Notes: generated from the letters alone by a model not told the origin. Positions 1 through 8,752 are shown, counted from the first letter of the stretch. The stretch is 64,000 bases of DNA from Rhodobacter maris (GCF_900217815.1 NZ_OBMT01000006.1:1-64000); one strand, 5' to 3'. Made by a program: numbers and translations.

Positions 1-21
1 CTCGTCCGTGCCCCGCATCAT
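1..21 (-). mobile_element. Left-edge fragment of an IS transposase gene (first seven codons)
   Basis: Reading leftward on the minus strand, an ATG-ATG start at 21 opens a frame encoding MMRGTDE that runs off the window. GAGGGGATC lies just upstream and can serve as ribosome binding site. From memory, MRGTDE is a very common beginning of IS5/IS1182-type DDE transposases in Rhodobacterales. Just upstream, a ParB-like gene loses homology to its family, which fits an insertion element whose end lies somewhere in about 25-95. The identification rests on seven residues and the broken neighbour, so it is tentative. Confidence 0.4.
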
Positions 22-79
22 GATCCCCTCTCGCCGTGAGAAGGGGTGAATCATGTTCTGCATCCAAGGTCGAGGCCGA

Positions 80-346
80 CTATTTCAGCGACCTGTTAAG
101 GGCTTCGATCCGCATATGGCCGTCGAGCAGGAAAAACTTCGCTGCGTCATCAAGGCTGCGCGCCACGACCGGCGCCTCGACCAATCCGATCGCCTTAATC
201 GAACTACGGATCTGCGCATATTTCTTGCTCTCCTTGGCGCCCGGGCGCAGCACCTTCAACGGAACAAGCTGTTCGATTGCGAGGTCGATGGTGTCGTATT
301 CAAAGGCAAGCTTGACGACATGCGTGCCGCGGCGATCTGCGCTCAT
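80..346 (-). pseudogene. ParB/RepB-type N-terminal domain protein, truncated
   Basis: The 88-residue product matches the start of ParB/RepB-family partition proteins: a sulfiredoxin-like fold with the box LLDGHMRIEAL near residues 73-83. Family members continue for roughly another 100-200 residues, but here the frame ends five codons after this box with unrelated residues (NRSLK). The break lies next to a putative transposase start, so I read it as an insertion-truncated gene. Its start codon overlaps the stop of the upstream ParB gene (ATGA at 343-346), so the two were translationally coupled. The full-length role would be DNA or CTP binding, but the fragment is probably not functional. Confidence 0.6.
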
Positions 347-1239
347 CGGACTGGCTCCGGCATCAGCCGGTCGGCGAGAGCTCTGGGCATGTCGATGAGG
401 CCTTCATCGCGGAGAAGCTCTGGGAACTCCCCCTGAGAAAGCAGATCCCTCAAGGCTTCGACGATGAAGATCAGCCGGGCCTGGGTAACGTCGGATTTCC
501 GGACCAGGATGCGCTGCTTGTCGGCCTCTCGCTGGTAGAGTTTCATCAGATCGGCCTGGGTGAGCTTGCGGCTTCCACCCCGTCGGCCCAAGCCGCTGTC
601 CGGCACGGTCTTCTTTTGCAAGAGTCGCTGGTTCAGCAGACGGCGGATCTTGCCGAGCTTCTTGCCCTTGATCTGGCCAGCCTCATAGGCGTCCATCAGG
701 AGAGCCTGCACATCGTCGCCTTTCGCGCGGGCGATGTCGACGGCGAGGCTGACAGGGATGAGGCCGGTTTCGACCGCCGCTACAAGCCGTTCCTCGCCGC
801 GCTCGAGGAGCGTGACGATCACGTTCACCCAGCTTTGTGTGCAGCCGATCTTTTCGGCGATGTCGACATCGGTGTAGCCGCGCTGGTGAAGGTTGCCGAT
901 CTCTAGCATCAGATCGATCGGACGATGCTGGCGCCGTGCAATGTTCTCCACGAGGCTCATTACCATGCAGGCTGCGTCCTCTGCCTCAATGACGACCGCC
1001 GGAATCTTCTCCTGCCCAAGCAGTCGAAAGGCTTCCAGCCGGCCCTCGCCGCAAACCAGGTCGTAGCGCTCGGGATCGTCAGGGTGTCTGCGAACGGTCA
1101 CCGGTCGCTTGAGCCCGACGGCATCGATGTTGTCCACGATTTCCCTGTGTAGCCGCTTGTTGCGGGCACGTGGATTCAGAACTCCGATCCGATCGATCGG
1201 GATCATTCGAAGATGCTGGGGGCGGGGCGGATCGGTCAT
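343..1239 (-). CDS. ParB/RepB-like partition protein
   Basis: A 298-residue protein with ParB N-terminal architecture: the GEGRLEA box at about residues 64-70, the ENIARRQHR motif at about 98-106 (ParB family ENxxR, nucleotide and clamp region), a helix-turn-helix at about 122-145, and a C-terminal RepB-like part. ParB proteins bind centromere-like sites and slide as CTP-dependent clamps. No ParA-type ATPase is adjacent. The partner is instead an upstream large serine recombinase whose stop codon overlaps this start (ATGA at 1236-1239). It may therefore act as a regulator or DNA organiser for a mobile element rather than a segregation factor; that is inference. Confidence 0.8.
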   Translation of the reverse strand: MTDPPRPQHLRMIPIDRIGVLNPRARNKRLHREIVDNIDAVGLKRPVTVRRHPDDPERYDLVCGEGRLEAFRLLGQEKIPAVVIEAEDAACMVMSLVENIARRQHRPIDLMLEIGNLHQRGYTDVDIAEKIGCTQSWVNVIVTLLERGEERLVAAVETGLIPVSLAVDIARAKGDDVQALLMDAYEAGQIKGKKLGKIRRLLNQRLLQKKTVPDSGLGRRGGSRKLTQADLMKLYQREADKQRILVRKSDVTQARLIFIVEALRDLLSQGEFPELLRDEGLIDMPRALADRLMPEPVR

Positions 1240-2879
1240 GCTACCTCCCTGAGAGGTTTGCGCTCTGCGAGCGCGTAGAGCGGATCGAGGCTGTCAAAAC
1301 GATAACCGTCGAGGGCGAGGCCATTGTCCTCGGCAAGACGAAGTCTGCCGGTGCCGATGTCGAGGAGGGGGAAGAGGAAGTAGTCGAAAGGTTTCCGGTT
1401 GCGTTCGTCCATCCGGATGACAACGGAGATGTCCGGTACGAGCCCGGTATCGAACCGCACACGCCAGCGGAACGATCCAGCCTGGGTGCGGGCGCAGCGG
1501 ACGATGAGCAATGACAGGGTAAACTCGCCATTGACAGTCATGAGATCGGTCGTCGCATCTCGTGTGGTGGCGCCGCCTGCAGCGGAGATCCCACTCAGAA
1601 CTTCATCGATGACTTCGGGATGGAGCCGGCGGAGTTCGCGGTTGATCTCGATGTAGCGGTAGTCGCGCCGCGGCCTGAAACCGACGAGACGATAGGCCCG
1701 GAGCAGGCTGCCGAACCGATGGCTGTAGGCGCTGCTCGATGGGGTTTCGTCGGCCTCGTCGATGATAAGACCCGACAAGGCCCCCTGATGGTCCAGCAGC
1801 GTTTGCAGCGCAGCGAGCATCTCCGCGTCGGACATGCGGGCCGAGCGCGCGGCGATGATCTTCTTGGCTGCTTCGTAGAGCGTCGGATCGACGATTGCCG
1901 GAAAGCTGTTCGGTGCTCTGATCCAAGTTTCAGGATCGTTGCGGACATGCTTCTTCTTGAGCTTGAACGACACCCGGTTCCAGACATTCGTGCCGATGTA
2001 CTTCTCGTTGATCAGCAGCTGATGGACGGAACCCCGCGTCCAGGGCCGACCAAGGTCCGTCAGGATGCCACGGTCATTCAGCCCATCGGCGATCTGTGCT
2101 TCGTTTTGACCTTCTGAAACAAAGGCGCGGTAGACCTCCCGAACGACGGCAACTTCTTCCTCGGGGCCCGGCACGAGCACGACGCGATCGGTTTGCAGGC
2201 TCTTGTGTTCGCCTTGGGTGAGCGTTGCCTTGGGAACCCCGTGCTGATCGATGAGCAGGCGGCGTAAACTGAACCCGGCGGGACCACCCTGACGAAAGCC
2301 TTTTTCAATCAGGCGGCATTGCCCGGTGAAAACCTTGCTCGACAGCTCTCGGCTGTATTCGCCAGCCATGGCACGCTTGAAGCCCTTGAACATCGTGGCC
2401 ATGGGGCTGCCGTCGTTTTCGAATTGTTCGGCGCAATAGTGCACGTCGATCCCGGCGCGCCGGCAGATATATTCGTAATAGGCACTCTCGTCTGCGTCCT
2501 GGAAACGACCCCAACGGCTGATGTCGTAGACAAGGATGACGTCGAAATCCGCGCTTCCGGAGGTTACGGTCTCGATCAGACGTTTCAGAGCGTCCCGGCC
2601 TTCGATCCGCAGCCCGCTCTTTCCTTCATCGGCGTAAGTGCGGACGATCTCCATACCGCGCCGTGCGGCGTAGGCTTGGATTGCCGCGGCCTGGTTTTCA
2701 GTCGAGTAGCGCTGGTGATCGGTAGACATGCGCACGTACTCGGCCGCCCGAACTAGGGACGGACCATCGCGTGCACTGTCTGGGAACGCGGGATTCACCA
2801 CCGGGCTCGGCCTCCATCTGCGCCAGAACAAAACATCCAACCCCGGTGCCGCAGAGGCCCGGGTAAGGTCGTTCGTCAT
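1236..2879 (-). CDS. Large serine recombinase (resolvase/invertase superfamily)
   Basis: About 547 residues. After a roughly 40-residue extension comes a resolvase domain: YVRMSTDHQ contains the catalytic serine (about residue 52), followed by YADEGKSG, GRDALKRL and the DISRWGR motif. A recombinase domain (about 200-330, with RQGGPAGFSLRRLL and INEKYIGTNVW) and a C-terminal DNA-binding region follow. Large serine recombinases integrate, excise or transpose elements. The start at 2879 (MTNDL) is chosen because AAGGGGA lies about 8 bases upstream; an ATG at 2912 is an alternative. It leads a three-gene unit with two ParB-fold genes, all joined by four-base overlaps. A cluster of short repeats lies upstream. 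Confidence 0.85.
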   Translation of the reverse strand: MTNDLTRASAAPGLDVLFWRRWRPSPVVNPAFPDSARDGPSLVRAAEYVRMSTDHQRYSTENQAAAIQAYAARRGMEIVRTYADEGKSGLRIEGRDALKRLIETVTSGSADFDVILVYDISRWGRFQDADESAYYEYICRRAGIDVHYCAEQFENDGSPMATMFKGFKRAMAGEYSRELSSKVFTGQCRLIEKGFRQGGPAGFSLRRLLIDQHGVPKATLTQGEHKSLQTDRVVLVPGPEEEVAVVREVYRAFVSEGQNEAQIADGLNDRGILTDLGRPWTRGSVHQLLINEKYIGTNVWNRVSFKLKKKHVRNDPETWIRAPNSFPAIVDPTLYEAAKKIIAARSARMSDAEMLAALQTLLDHQGALSGLIIDEADETPSSSAYSHRFGSLLRAYRLVGFRPRRDYRYIEINRELRRLHPEVIDEVLSGISAAGGATTRDATTDLMTVNGEFTLSLLIVRCARTQAGSFRWRVRFDTGLVPDISVVIRMDERNRKPFDYFLFPLLDIGTGRLRLAEDNGLALDGYRFDSLDPLYALAERKPLREVA

Positions 2880-2974
2880 TCTATGAGTCCCCTTCACGAT
2901 AGCAGATTCCATCGCGTCCGAGGCCGCTCAAATGACACCGGAGGTCTGCATCGGCAGGATCGTGCCGCTGAGAT

Positions 2975-3160
2975 CCAGTTCCCTGCTTGAAGAAGAAATT
3001 AGCTTGTTCGGCCCCCAAAAGTTCTCTGCTCCTGTCATTGGGGAATGCAGAATAAGGCATTGAATAGGCGTGGATATTTCCGCAGAATTTGGCGTTGATT
3101 GCCCGAAAACAGCAGAAATTCGCTGCTAATTTCCCTGTTTGCAGAGAATTTCGCGGAGAC
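2975..3160. repeat. Cluster of short repeats with core GCAG(R)GAA(W)TT
   Basis: At least seven related words occur in both orientations within about 180 bases: TTCCCTGC (2979), GTTCTCTGC (3021), GCAGAATAA (3047), GCAGAATTTGG (3082), GCAGAAATTCGC (3112), GCTAATTTCCCTG (3125) and GCAGAGAATTTCGC (3141). The stretch is AT-richer than its surroundings and sits immediately upstream of the recombinase-ParB genes. It could be a ParB/RepB binding array, a recombinase attachment region, or a dispersed intergenic repeat. The spacing is irregular, so it is not a CRISPR. The rest of the gap between the recombinase and the HNH remnant shows no gene. Confidence 0.5.
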
Positions 3161-3330
3161 GGGATAGCTCCAGACTGGCTCCTCCGCCACTTGCCTCCGT
3201 GAAAGCGTTCTCAGGGGCTTACTTCGGCAGGATTTTCCCTTTTTTTCTGGGTTATGCGGGGTGGGCTGAACACTACCCTTGCAGCCAGGTGGCCCGGAAG
3301 CGGTCTCTCCGGGCCGATATTTTCTGGACC

Positions 3331-3787
3331 TCACGACGGCGCGGATTTGGTGAACGACTTATAAGCCACTGGCATTGCGACGTTTTCTGCGCCGCAATAG
3401 GTGCAAGCGCGGCCGAACGCGTCCACCACTGCCTGCCATTGCCGCGCATTGAACCGCTCATCGCCGAGACGGCTCAGAATGTTCCGTACCAGATAATTCT
3501 GTGCGTTCCCGATGGCATTTCCCTTGTAGCGCCCTCGCGCAGTGCGGATGGCATCGTCCGGCGGCGGGGAATCGGAAGTCGCGGTCTCAGGGAGAAAATC
3601 TACGGAGAGCCCTCTGCTGGCCAAGTAGCGCTGCACAAGGGGAAGGCTCTTGCTGGTCGGAGGATTGAACCATTGGCTCGTCACGCGCACGGGGACGCCA
3701 TGAACCACATTTTCGCGCGTCCAATACCTCTTCGCAGTATTTGAAGATTGCCCGAACGCTGCTTTGGACGATTTGACCTATCTTCAT
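3331..3787 (-). pseudogene. HNH-endonuclease-like remnant, frameshifted and truncated
   Basis: Two minus-strand frames appear to be parts of one former gene: an N-terminal piece starting at 3787 (MKIGQIVQSSVRAIFKYC) and a longer piece ending at 3331. The frames differ by one base near 3705. The second piece contains NARQWQAVVDAFGRACTYCG, the first half of the zinc-knuckle seen at the start of HNH nuclease domains. The downstream HNH histidines and second cysteine pair are absent, and the frame stops about 20 codons later. I infer a decayed restriction-type or homing-type nuclease. It neighbours mobile-element genes. Confidence 0.45.
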
Positions 3788-3972
3788 TGAACCCCCGCGA
3801 TGCTTCTGTTGGAAGCATACCCGCGGGGCTATTCTTCGACGACGATCATTTTACGCTGATGCGGAGCCCCCCCGGGATATTTGGAGCGAGCCGAAACGGC
3901 GCCGGTTCTCTGCCCGACCGGGCGCAACGATCCTTGGGGGCATTGGCCGCAGGCCAGGAAGGGGCTGCGCCC

Positions 3973-4632
3973 CTAATTCAGTTCGGCCAGAATGCGCCGC
4001 GCCTCCGCGTGGCAGTCGATCAGCGGATCGCGGTCCTCGGCGGGGAAGAAGCGCGCGCGCACTGCGGTTTCCATCGGTTGCGGCTGGGCGATGCAGACCT
4101 TCGGGCCGATTTTTGCGGTCTCCGCCTGCCAACTGCGCACCAGCGACATCTGCGCCGCTTTCGTCGCACCGTAGGAGCCCCAGAACGGCAGGCCGGTGCG
4201 GTCATCCTCGAAAAAGAGCGCCTTGCCCTCGCCCGCGCGGAGCGCGGGTTCGATCAGCGGAATGAGCGTGGTGAGCGCCGTATAATTCGTCGCCACCGAT
4301 TTTTCCACATCCTCTGCGTCGAGATGGCCGGCCGGGGTCAGCGGTGCGGCATGGATCGCGGTATGGACCCAGAGTTGCACCCCCCCCCAGCGGCCCAGGA
4401 TGCCATTGGCGAGGGTCTCCATCTCCTCGGTCTTGCAGATGTCGAGCGGCGCGAGCGTGGCGGTGCCGCCTGCCGCCTGAATGCGGTCGTCAAGCGCTTC
4501 GAGCCCGCCGACGGTGCGTGCCACGGCGAGCACATGCCAGCCCTGTTTGCCAAGTTCCTCGGCAATGGCAAAGCCGAGCCCGCGCGAGGCTCCGGTGACA
4601 AGGGCGAGTTTCTTTTGCGGCTGGTCGGTCAT
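3973..4632 (-). CDS. Short-chain dehydrogenase/reductase, SDR family
   Basis: 219 residues. The Rossmann cofactor motif is TGASRGLGFAIAEELG (about residues 14-29), an NTY-type segment stands where NNAG usually is, and the YGATK catalytic pair lies near 155-159. It is shorter than typical 240-260-residue SDRs and lacks a classical substrate lid, so substrate prediction is not possible. The start at 4632 is supported by GGAGG seven bases upstream; longer in-frame starts run into the promoter of the divergent Hint gene. It is a probable cytoplasmic NAD(P)-dependent oxidoreductase, standing alone with no operon partner. Confidence 0.8.
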   Translation of the reverse strand: MTDQPQKKLALVTGASRGLGFAIAEELGKQGWHVLAVARTVGGLEALDDRIQAAGGTATLAPLDICKTEEMETLANGILGRWGGVQLWVHTAIHAAPLTPAGHLDAEDVEKSVATNYTALTTLIPLIEPALRAGEGKALFFEDDRTGLPFWGSYGATKAAQMSLVRSWQAETAKIGPKVCIAQPQPMETAVRARFFPAEDRDPLIDCHAEARRILAELN

Positions 4633-4756
4633 GGGCTCCTCCGATCTTTTCGCTCGGGTTCTAGGGGCGCGCGGCCCCCCGCGCAAGCGTCGCTTTGGCG
4701 CAGTCCGCGGAAACAGAATAATCCCGTTAAGTCGAATTTCATTTCTGCTCCGGAGA

Positions 4757-5830
4757 ATGGGAAAAAATTCTGGACCCCGTATGCCCTTCTTCGGTGCCTG
4801 GCATCTCCGCGATCTGATCCTTTCCGGCCCCGATCCGTTCGGATCGACTGGGGTCGCCAATGTCGATGCGGTGGGGGCGAGTACCTTCACCCTGTTGCCA
4901 GAGGCCCGGCCGTACCGCGTCGATCTGCCCCGTGTCGATCCCTCCGACGGGGATGCGTTGTCAAAAGAGGCCGACGGGAGGCGCGGGCCTGCCACTGCGA
5001 AGGCTTTTATCGGAGACGCTTGCGACCCTGGCGCCGCGGGTGATGTCGAGATCGCCTTTTCCTATGTGATCCGACCCCTCGGCTCTGCCGATCCGGCAGA
5101 CAACGTCACCCTTCATGCGCTGGAAGCTGAAGGTGCGGTGCAGGGCATCGCAAGTGCCGGGCGGCTCATTGCCGGGCAGAGCTACCTGATTGTCGCGATC
5201 GAAACGAGCGACCCGGCGGTGCCCTCGAACGAGATGGCGGTCTGTTTTGCGGCCGGAACGCTGATCGCCACCCGGCGCGGGCCGAAGCCGGTCGAGACCC
5301 TGGGGCCGGGGGACCGGATTCAGACCTCCGACAATGGCTTTGCTGCGGTGGATTGGGTCGGGCGCTGGCGGGTGAACGGAATGGGGGCCTCGGCGCCGGT
5401 GCGCATTTCTGCGGGCGTGCTCGGCAATGATCGGCCGCTTTTTCTGTCCGGACAACACCGGGTGTTGTTGCGCCCCACGGCGGGGCCGCTCGCGGGTGAG
5501 GAAGTGCTGGTGGCGGCAAAAACGCTCGTCGGCCTGCCCGGTGTGGCGCGAATGCCCTGTCCGCGGATTGAATGGGTGCATGTGCTGCTGCCCGCTCATG
5601 AGGTGATTTTTGCCGAGAATGCCCGCGCCGAGAGCCTGCTGCTCGGGCAGCAGGCGTTCCGGATCATGGAGCCGGTGCAGGCGCGGGGCTTGCGCGACGC
5701 GCTGAGCGACGCGCCGCTCTTGCGGCTGCCCGCGCGGCCGATCGTGCCGCCCGTCAAGGTTGGCCGGTTGATCTTGCAGCACCGGGCCGGGCTCGGCCCC
5801 GCACAGGTCGCGGGGTTGCAACGGGTTTGA
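4757..5830 (+). CDS. Hint (hedgehog/intein) domain protein
   Basis: About 357 residues. A roughly 160-residue N-terminal region (FGAWHLRDLILSGPDPF) is followed by a Hint domain starting VCFAAGTLIAT, with the nucleophilic cysteine at the expected first position, then ETLGPGDRI, SGQHRVL (block B-like) and HEVIFAENARAESLLLG near the end. Rhodobacterales have many such proteins, often called Hint or type I secretion target repeat proteins. They are thought to self-cleave, but their role is unknown. The start could also be the ATG at 4781; neither has a strong ribosome site. It is divergent from the SDR gene. Confidence 0.8.
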   Translation: MGKNSGPRMPFFGAWHLRDLILSGPDPFGSTGVANVDAVGASTFTLLPEARPYRVDLPRVDPSDGDALSKEADGRRGPATAKAFIGDACDPGAAGDVEIAFSYVIRPLGSADPADNVTLHALEAEGAVQGIASAGRLIAGQSYLIVAIETSDPAVPSNEMAVCFAAGTLIATRRGPKPVETLGPGDRIQTSDNGFAAVDWVGRWRVNGMGASAPVRISAGVLGNDRPLFLSGQHRVLLRPTAGPLAGEEVLVAAKTLVGLPGVARMPCPRIEWVHVLLPAHEVIFAENARAESLLLGQQAFRIMEPVQARGLRDALSDAPLLRLPARPIVPPVKVGRLILQHRAGLGPAQVAGLQRV

Positions 5831-5961
5831 GGCGGTGCCCCGGGGCGCGGCAGAAGGGTAAATATCGCTCGCACGGCCGGTCCGGCTTGGCTATAACCGC
5901 CCCAGACCATCGCCCATTCGCGCGCCGGGCCTGAGGCGGCGCTTGCCCGAGAGGAGATCCC

Positions 5962-6747
5962 ATGCCCGCCGAGCTTTCCCCCATCGACAAGGCGAAATTC
6001 GCCGCTGCCCGCCGTGCTGTGGATTTTGTCGAAAATGGCATGAAGGTTGGCCTCGGCACCGGCTCCACCGCCGCCTGGATGGTGCGCTGCCTTGGCGAGC
6101 GGGTGCGCGAGGAGGGGCTTCGGATCACCGGCGTGCCGACCTCGTCGCGCACAGCGGATCTGGCGCGGCAGGTGGGGATCCCGGTCATCGGCCTCGACGA
6201 GGCGAAATGGCTCGATCTGACGATCGACGGCGCGGATGAATTCGACGGCGAGCTCAATCTGATCAAGGGCGGCGGCGGAGCTCTGCTGCAAGAAAAGATC
6301 GTTGCCACCGCCTCGGACCGCATGATCGTGATTTCGGATGCGTCGAAAGAGGTGGTGAATCTCGGCGCTTTCCCGCTCCCCGTCGAAGTCGTGCCCTTTG
6401 GCTGGCAGACCACCCGCGCGCTGATCGAGGAAATGCTGATCTCGGTCGATGTGCTGGGGCGGCAGACGACGCTGCGGCTCTCCGGCAGCCAGCCCTATAT
6501 CACCGACGAGGGCAACCACATCGTGGATCTGCACCTCAACCGCATCGCCAATCCGCGTCAGCTCGCGATGGCGCTGAACCAGATCCCGGGCGTGGTGGAG
6601 AACGGGCTGTTCATCGACATCTGCGACATGGTGATCATTGGCGGCCCCGATGGCGCAGTCGAGCTGCGCGACATCAACGAGGGCACCGTGACGCAGGAGC
6701 GCATCGACTTTGCCGAGGATGGCAACATATTTGCCGATATCGACTGA
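5962..6747 (+). CDS. rpiA: Ribose-5-phosphate isomerase A
   Basis: 261 residues. Interconverts ribose-5-phosphate and ribulose-5-phosphate in the pentose phosphate and Calvin cycles. Diagnostic motifs are GLGTGSTA (about 30-37, phosphate loop), TIDGADEFD (about 87-95, catalytic aspartates) and IKGGGGALLQEK (about 101-112, with the catalytic glutamate and lysine). The length is close to that of other alphaproteobacterial RpiA proteins. The start is set by AGGAG just upstream. It is followed closely by a small membrane-protein gene and then gor. Confidence 0.97.
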   Translation: MPAELSPIDKAKFAAARRAVDFVENGMKVGLGTGSTAAWMVRCLGERVREEGLRITGVPTSSRTADLARQVGIPVIGLDEAKWLDLTIDGADEFDGELNLIKGGGGALLQEKIVATASDRMIVISDASKEVVNLGAFPLPVEVVPFGWQTTRALIEEMLISVDVLGRQTTLRLSGSQPYITDEGNHIVDLHLNRIANPRQLAMALNQIPGVVENGLFIDICDMVIIGGPDGAVELRDINEGTVTQERIDFAEDGNIFADID

Positions 6748-6768
6748 GCAATCGACCGGGGCAAAACC

Positions 6769-7263
6769 ATGGCGACAGAGGCGAAGGCAGACCATCCCGA
6801 GCATCGGCCCGATCTGGTGATCGAGGGGCGGGCAAAGATGCCCCATGTCTGGGCGGCAGGGATCATCGTGATCGGGCTTGTGCAGGCGATTTCGCCGGCT
6901 TTCGCGCTCGTGGAAATGCTCCGCGGCGGGGGGGAGGCGGGGATGGTCTGGTCCGCGCTCACCGGTCTTGTCGGCGCGGTTTTGTGCTTTTTCCTCGCCT
7001 GGGTGCTCTGGTCGCTGCCGCGACCGGCGCTGGTGTTCCGCCCCGACCGGCTCGAGGTGGCGCGGTTCTGGGGCAAGTATACCTCCGTCAGCTATGCCGA
7101 GCTGCATGACAAGGATGAAGATCCCTCGAAAGCGGGCGGCAAGGCGGCGGTGCGGCTGCGCGATCTCTCGATCCCGGGCTGGGTTCTGACGAAAGAAGAG
7201 GATGCGGCCTGGCGCGCGGAGCTGGCTGCGCGGGTGCCCTCGATCGCGGCCGCGGGCAAATAA
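6769..7263 (+). CDS. Small membrane protein of unknown function, two transmembrane helices
   Basis: 164 residues. Two hydrophobic segments are visible at about 27-48 and 58-80 (VWAAGIIVIGLVQA; GLVGAVLCFFLAWVLW), followed by a cytoplasmic part (RPALVFRPDRLEVARFWGKYTSVSY) that resembles the strands of bacterial PH-like domains. It sits 21 bases after rpiA and 90 bases before gor, so it may be co-transcribed. I do not recognise a named family and assign no function. Confidence 0.75.
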   Translation: MATEAKADHPEHRPDLVIEGRAKMPHVWAAGIIVIGLVQAISPAFALVEMLRGGGEAGMVWSALTGLVGAVLCFFLAWVLWSLPRPALVFRPDRLEVARFWGKYTSVSYAELHDKDEDPSKAGGKAAVRLRDLSIPGWVLTKEEDAAWRAELAARVPSIAAAGK

Positions 7264-7353
7264 CGCCCGCCGCGCCCCGCTCGGCTTGTCCTTCGGGGCG
7301 GTGAGGGCTAAGTCCTTCGGGCGGCAATGAACCGCGGAGCGAAAGGACGGCAG

Positions 7354-8706
7354 ATGAGCTTCGATTTCGACCTCTTCGTGATCGGCGGCGGCTCCGGCGG
7401 CGTGCGTGCGGCGCGGATCGCGGCGGGCTATGGCGCCAAGGTGGCGCTCGCCGAGGAAGACCGGATGGGCGGCACCTGTGTGATCCGCGGCTGCGTGCCC
7501 AAGAAGCTGATGGTTTTTGCCGCCTCGATGCCCGCGGCGGTGGCAGAGGCGCAGGCCTATGGCTGGAGCGCGACGATCGGCGCGTTTGACTGGCGCGCCT
7601 TCCGCGCCAAGCTTCATGCCGAGCTGGACCGGCTGGAGCGCATCTACCGTGCCGGTCAGGAAAATGCGGGCGTGCACGTTTTCAATCAGCGCGCCACGGT
7701 GGCGGGCACGCATGAGGTGCGGCTCGCCGATGGCACGGTTGTCTCGGCCAAGCATATCCTGATCGCGGTGGGCGGGCGCCCCTTCGTGCCGAAGTTCGAC
7801 GGCTGCGAGCATGTGCTGACCTCCAACGATCTCTTTCATCTCGATACGCTGCCCAAGCGTCTGCTGATTGTCGGGGGCGGCTATATTGCTTCGGAATTCG
7901 CCTGTGTCTTCAACGGGCTGGGAAGCGACGTTGCGCAGTGGAACCGCTCGCCCCTGCTGCGCAGCTTTGATACCGAATGCCGCGACCTGATCGTGGAACG
8001 GATGCGCGCGCGCGGCATTGACGTGCATGAGAACGTGGTCATCGACCGGGTGACGACATCGGGGAGCGGTTTTGTGGCCCATTGTGGCGATGGCCGCAGT
8101 CAGGAATTTGATGCCATCGTCTATGCCACCGGGCGAGTGCCGAACACCCATGGCCTCGGGCTTGAGGCGGCGGGTGTGGCGCTCGCGCCAAACGGGGCTG
8201 TGGTGGTGGATGACTGGTCGCAGACCAATATCCCCTCGATCTATGCCGTGGGCGATGTGACCGACCGGGTGAACCTGACGCCCGTGGCGATCCGCGAGGG
8301 CCATGCCTTCGCCGATACGATCTTTGGCGCGCAGCCGCGCAAAACCGATCACGCGTTGATCGCCTCGGCGGTCTTCACTCGTCCCGAATTCGGCACCTGC
8401 GGGCTGTCCGAGGAAGAGGCGCGCAAACACGGCCCGGTCGAGGTTTACGTGAGTGCGTTCCGGCCGATGCGCTCGGCCTTCGCGGGCGCCGACGACCGTG
8501 TCCTCATGAAGCTCGTGGTCGCCAAGGAAAGCCGCAAGGTGATTGGCTGCCATATCGTTGCCCCGGAGGCGGGCGAGATGATCCAGCTTGCCGCCATCGC
8601 CATGAAGATGGGGGCAACGAAGGAACAATTTGATGCCACCTGCGCGGTGCATCCGACCATGGCCGAGGAGCTGGTGACGATGCGTTCGCCGGTGCGGCAT
8701 CACTGA
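7354..8706 (+). CDS. gor: Glutathione-disulfide reductase
   Basis: 450 residues, a flavoprotein disulfide reductase. The FAD motif is VIGGGSGGVRAAR (about 9-21). The redox-active pair GGTCVIRGCVPKK has C42 and C47. The second nucleotide-binding site is GGGYIASEFA, and the C-terminal HPTMAEELVTM supplies the partner-subunit histidine and glutamate. The CVIRGCVPKK form and the absence of a lipoamide dehydrogenase signature favour glutathione reductase over lpd or sthA. The start at 7354 follows AAGGAC; an upstream in-frame ATG at 7327 lacks a good ribosome site. It keeps glutathione reduced using NADPH in the cytoplasm. Confidence 0.93.
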   Translation: MSFDFDLFVIGGGSGGVRAARIAAGYGAKVALAEEDRMGGTCVIRGCVPKKLMVFAASMPAAVAEAQAYGWSATIGAFDWRAFRAKLHAELDRLERIYRAGQENAGVHVFNQRATVAGTHEVRLADGTVVSAKHILIAVGGRPFVPKFDGCEHVLTSNDLFHLDTLPKRLLIVGGGYIASEFACVFNGLGSDVAQWNRSPLLRSFDTECRDLIVERMRARGIDVHENVVIDRVTTSGSGFVAHCGDGRSQEFDAIVYATGRVPNTHGLGLEAAGVALAPNGAVVVDDWSQTNIPSIYAVGDVTDRVNLTPVAIREGHAFADTIFGAQPRKTDHALIASAVFTRPEFGTCGLSEEEARKHGPVEVYVSAFRPMRSAFAGADDRVLMKLVVAKESRKVIGCHIVAPEAGEMIQLAAIAMKMGATKEQFDATCAVHPTMAEELVTMRSPVRHH

Positions 8707-8752
8707 CCGGCATTGACGCGGCAAAAGCCTGCGGCAAACATGAGCGAAACGG

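Noticed and set aside
2975-3160. Repeat cluster considered as a CRISPR array
   Set aside because: Repeats are short, degenerate, irregularly spaced and in both orientations, and no cas gene is near.
3035-3334. 99-codon minus-strand frame upstream of the recombinase genes
   Set aside because: It covers the short-repeat cluster and has no domain or good ribosome site; I treat the DNA as non-coding.
3748-5043. 431-codon plus-strand frame across the SDR gene
   Set aside because: It covers the SDR gene in antisense and shows no domain; the SDR frame has a ribosome site and cofactor motif.
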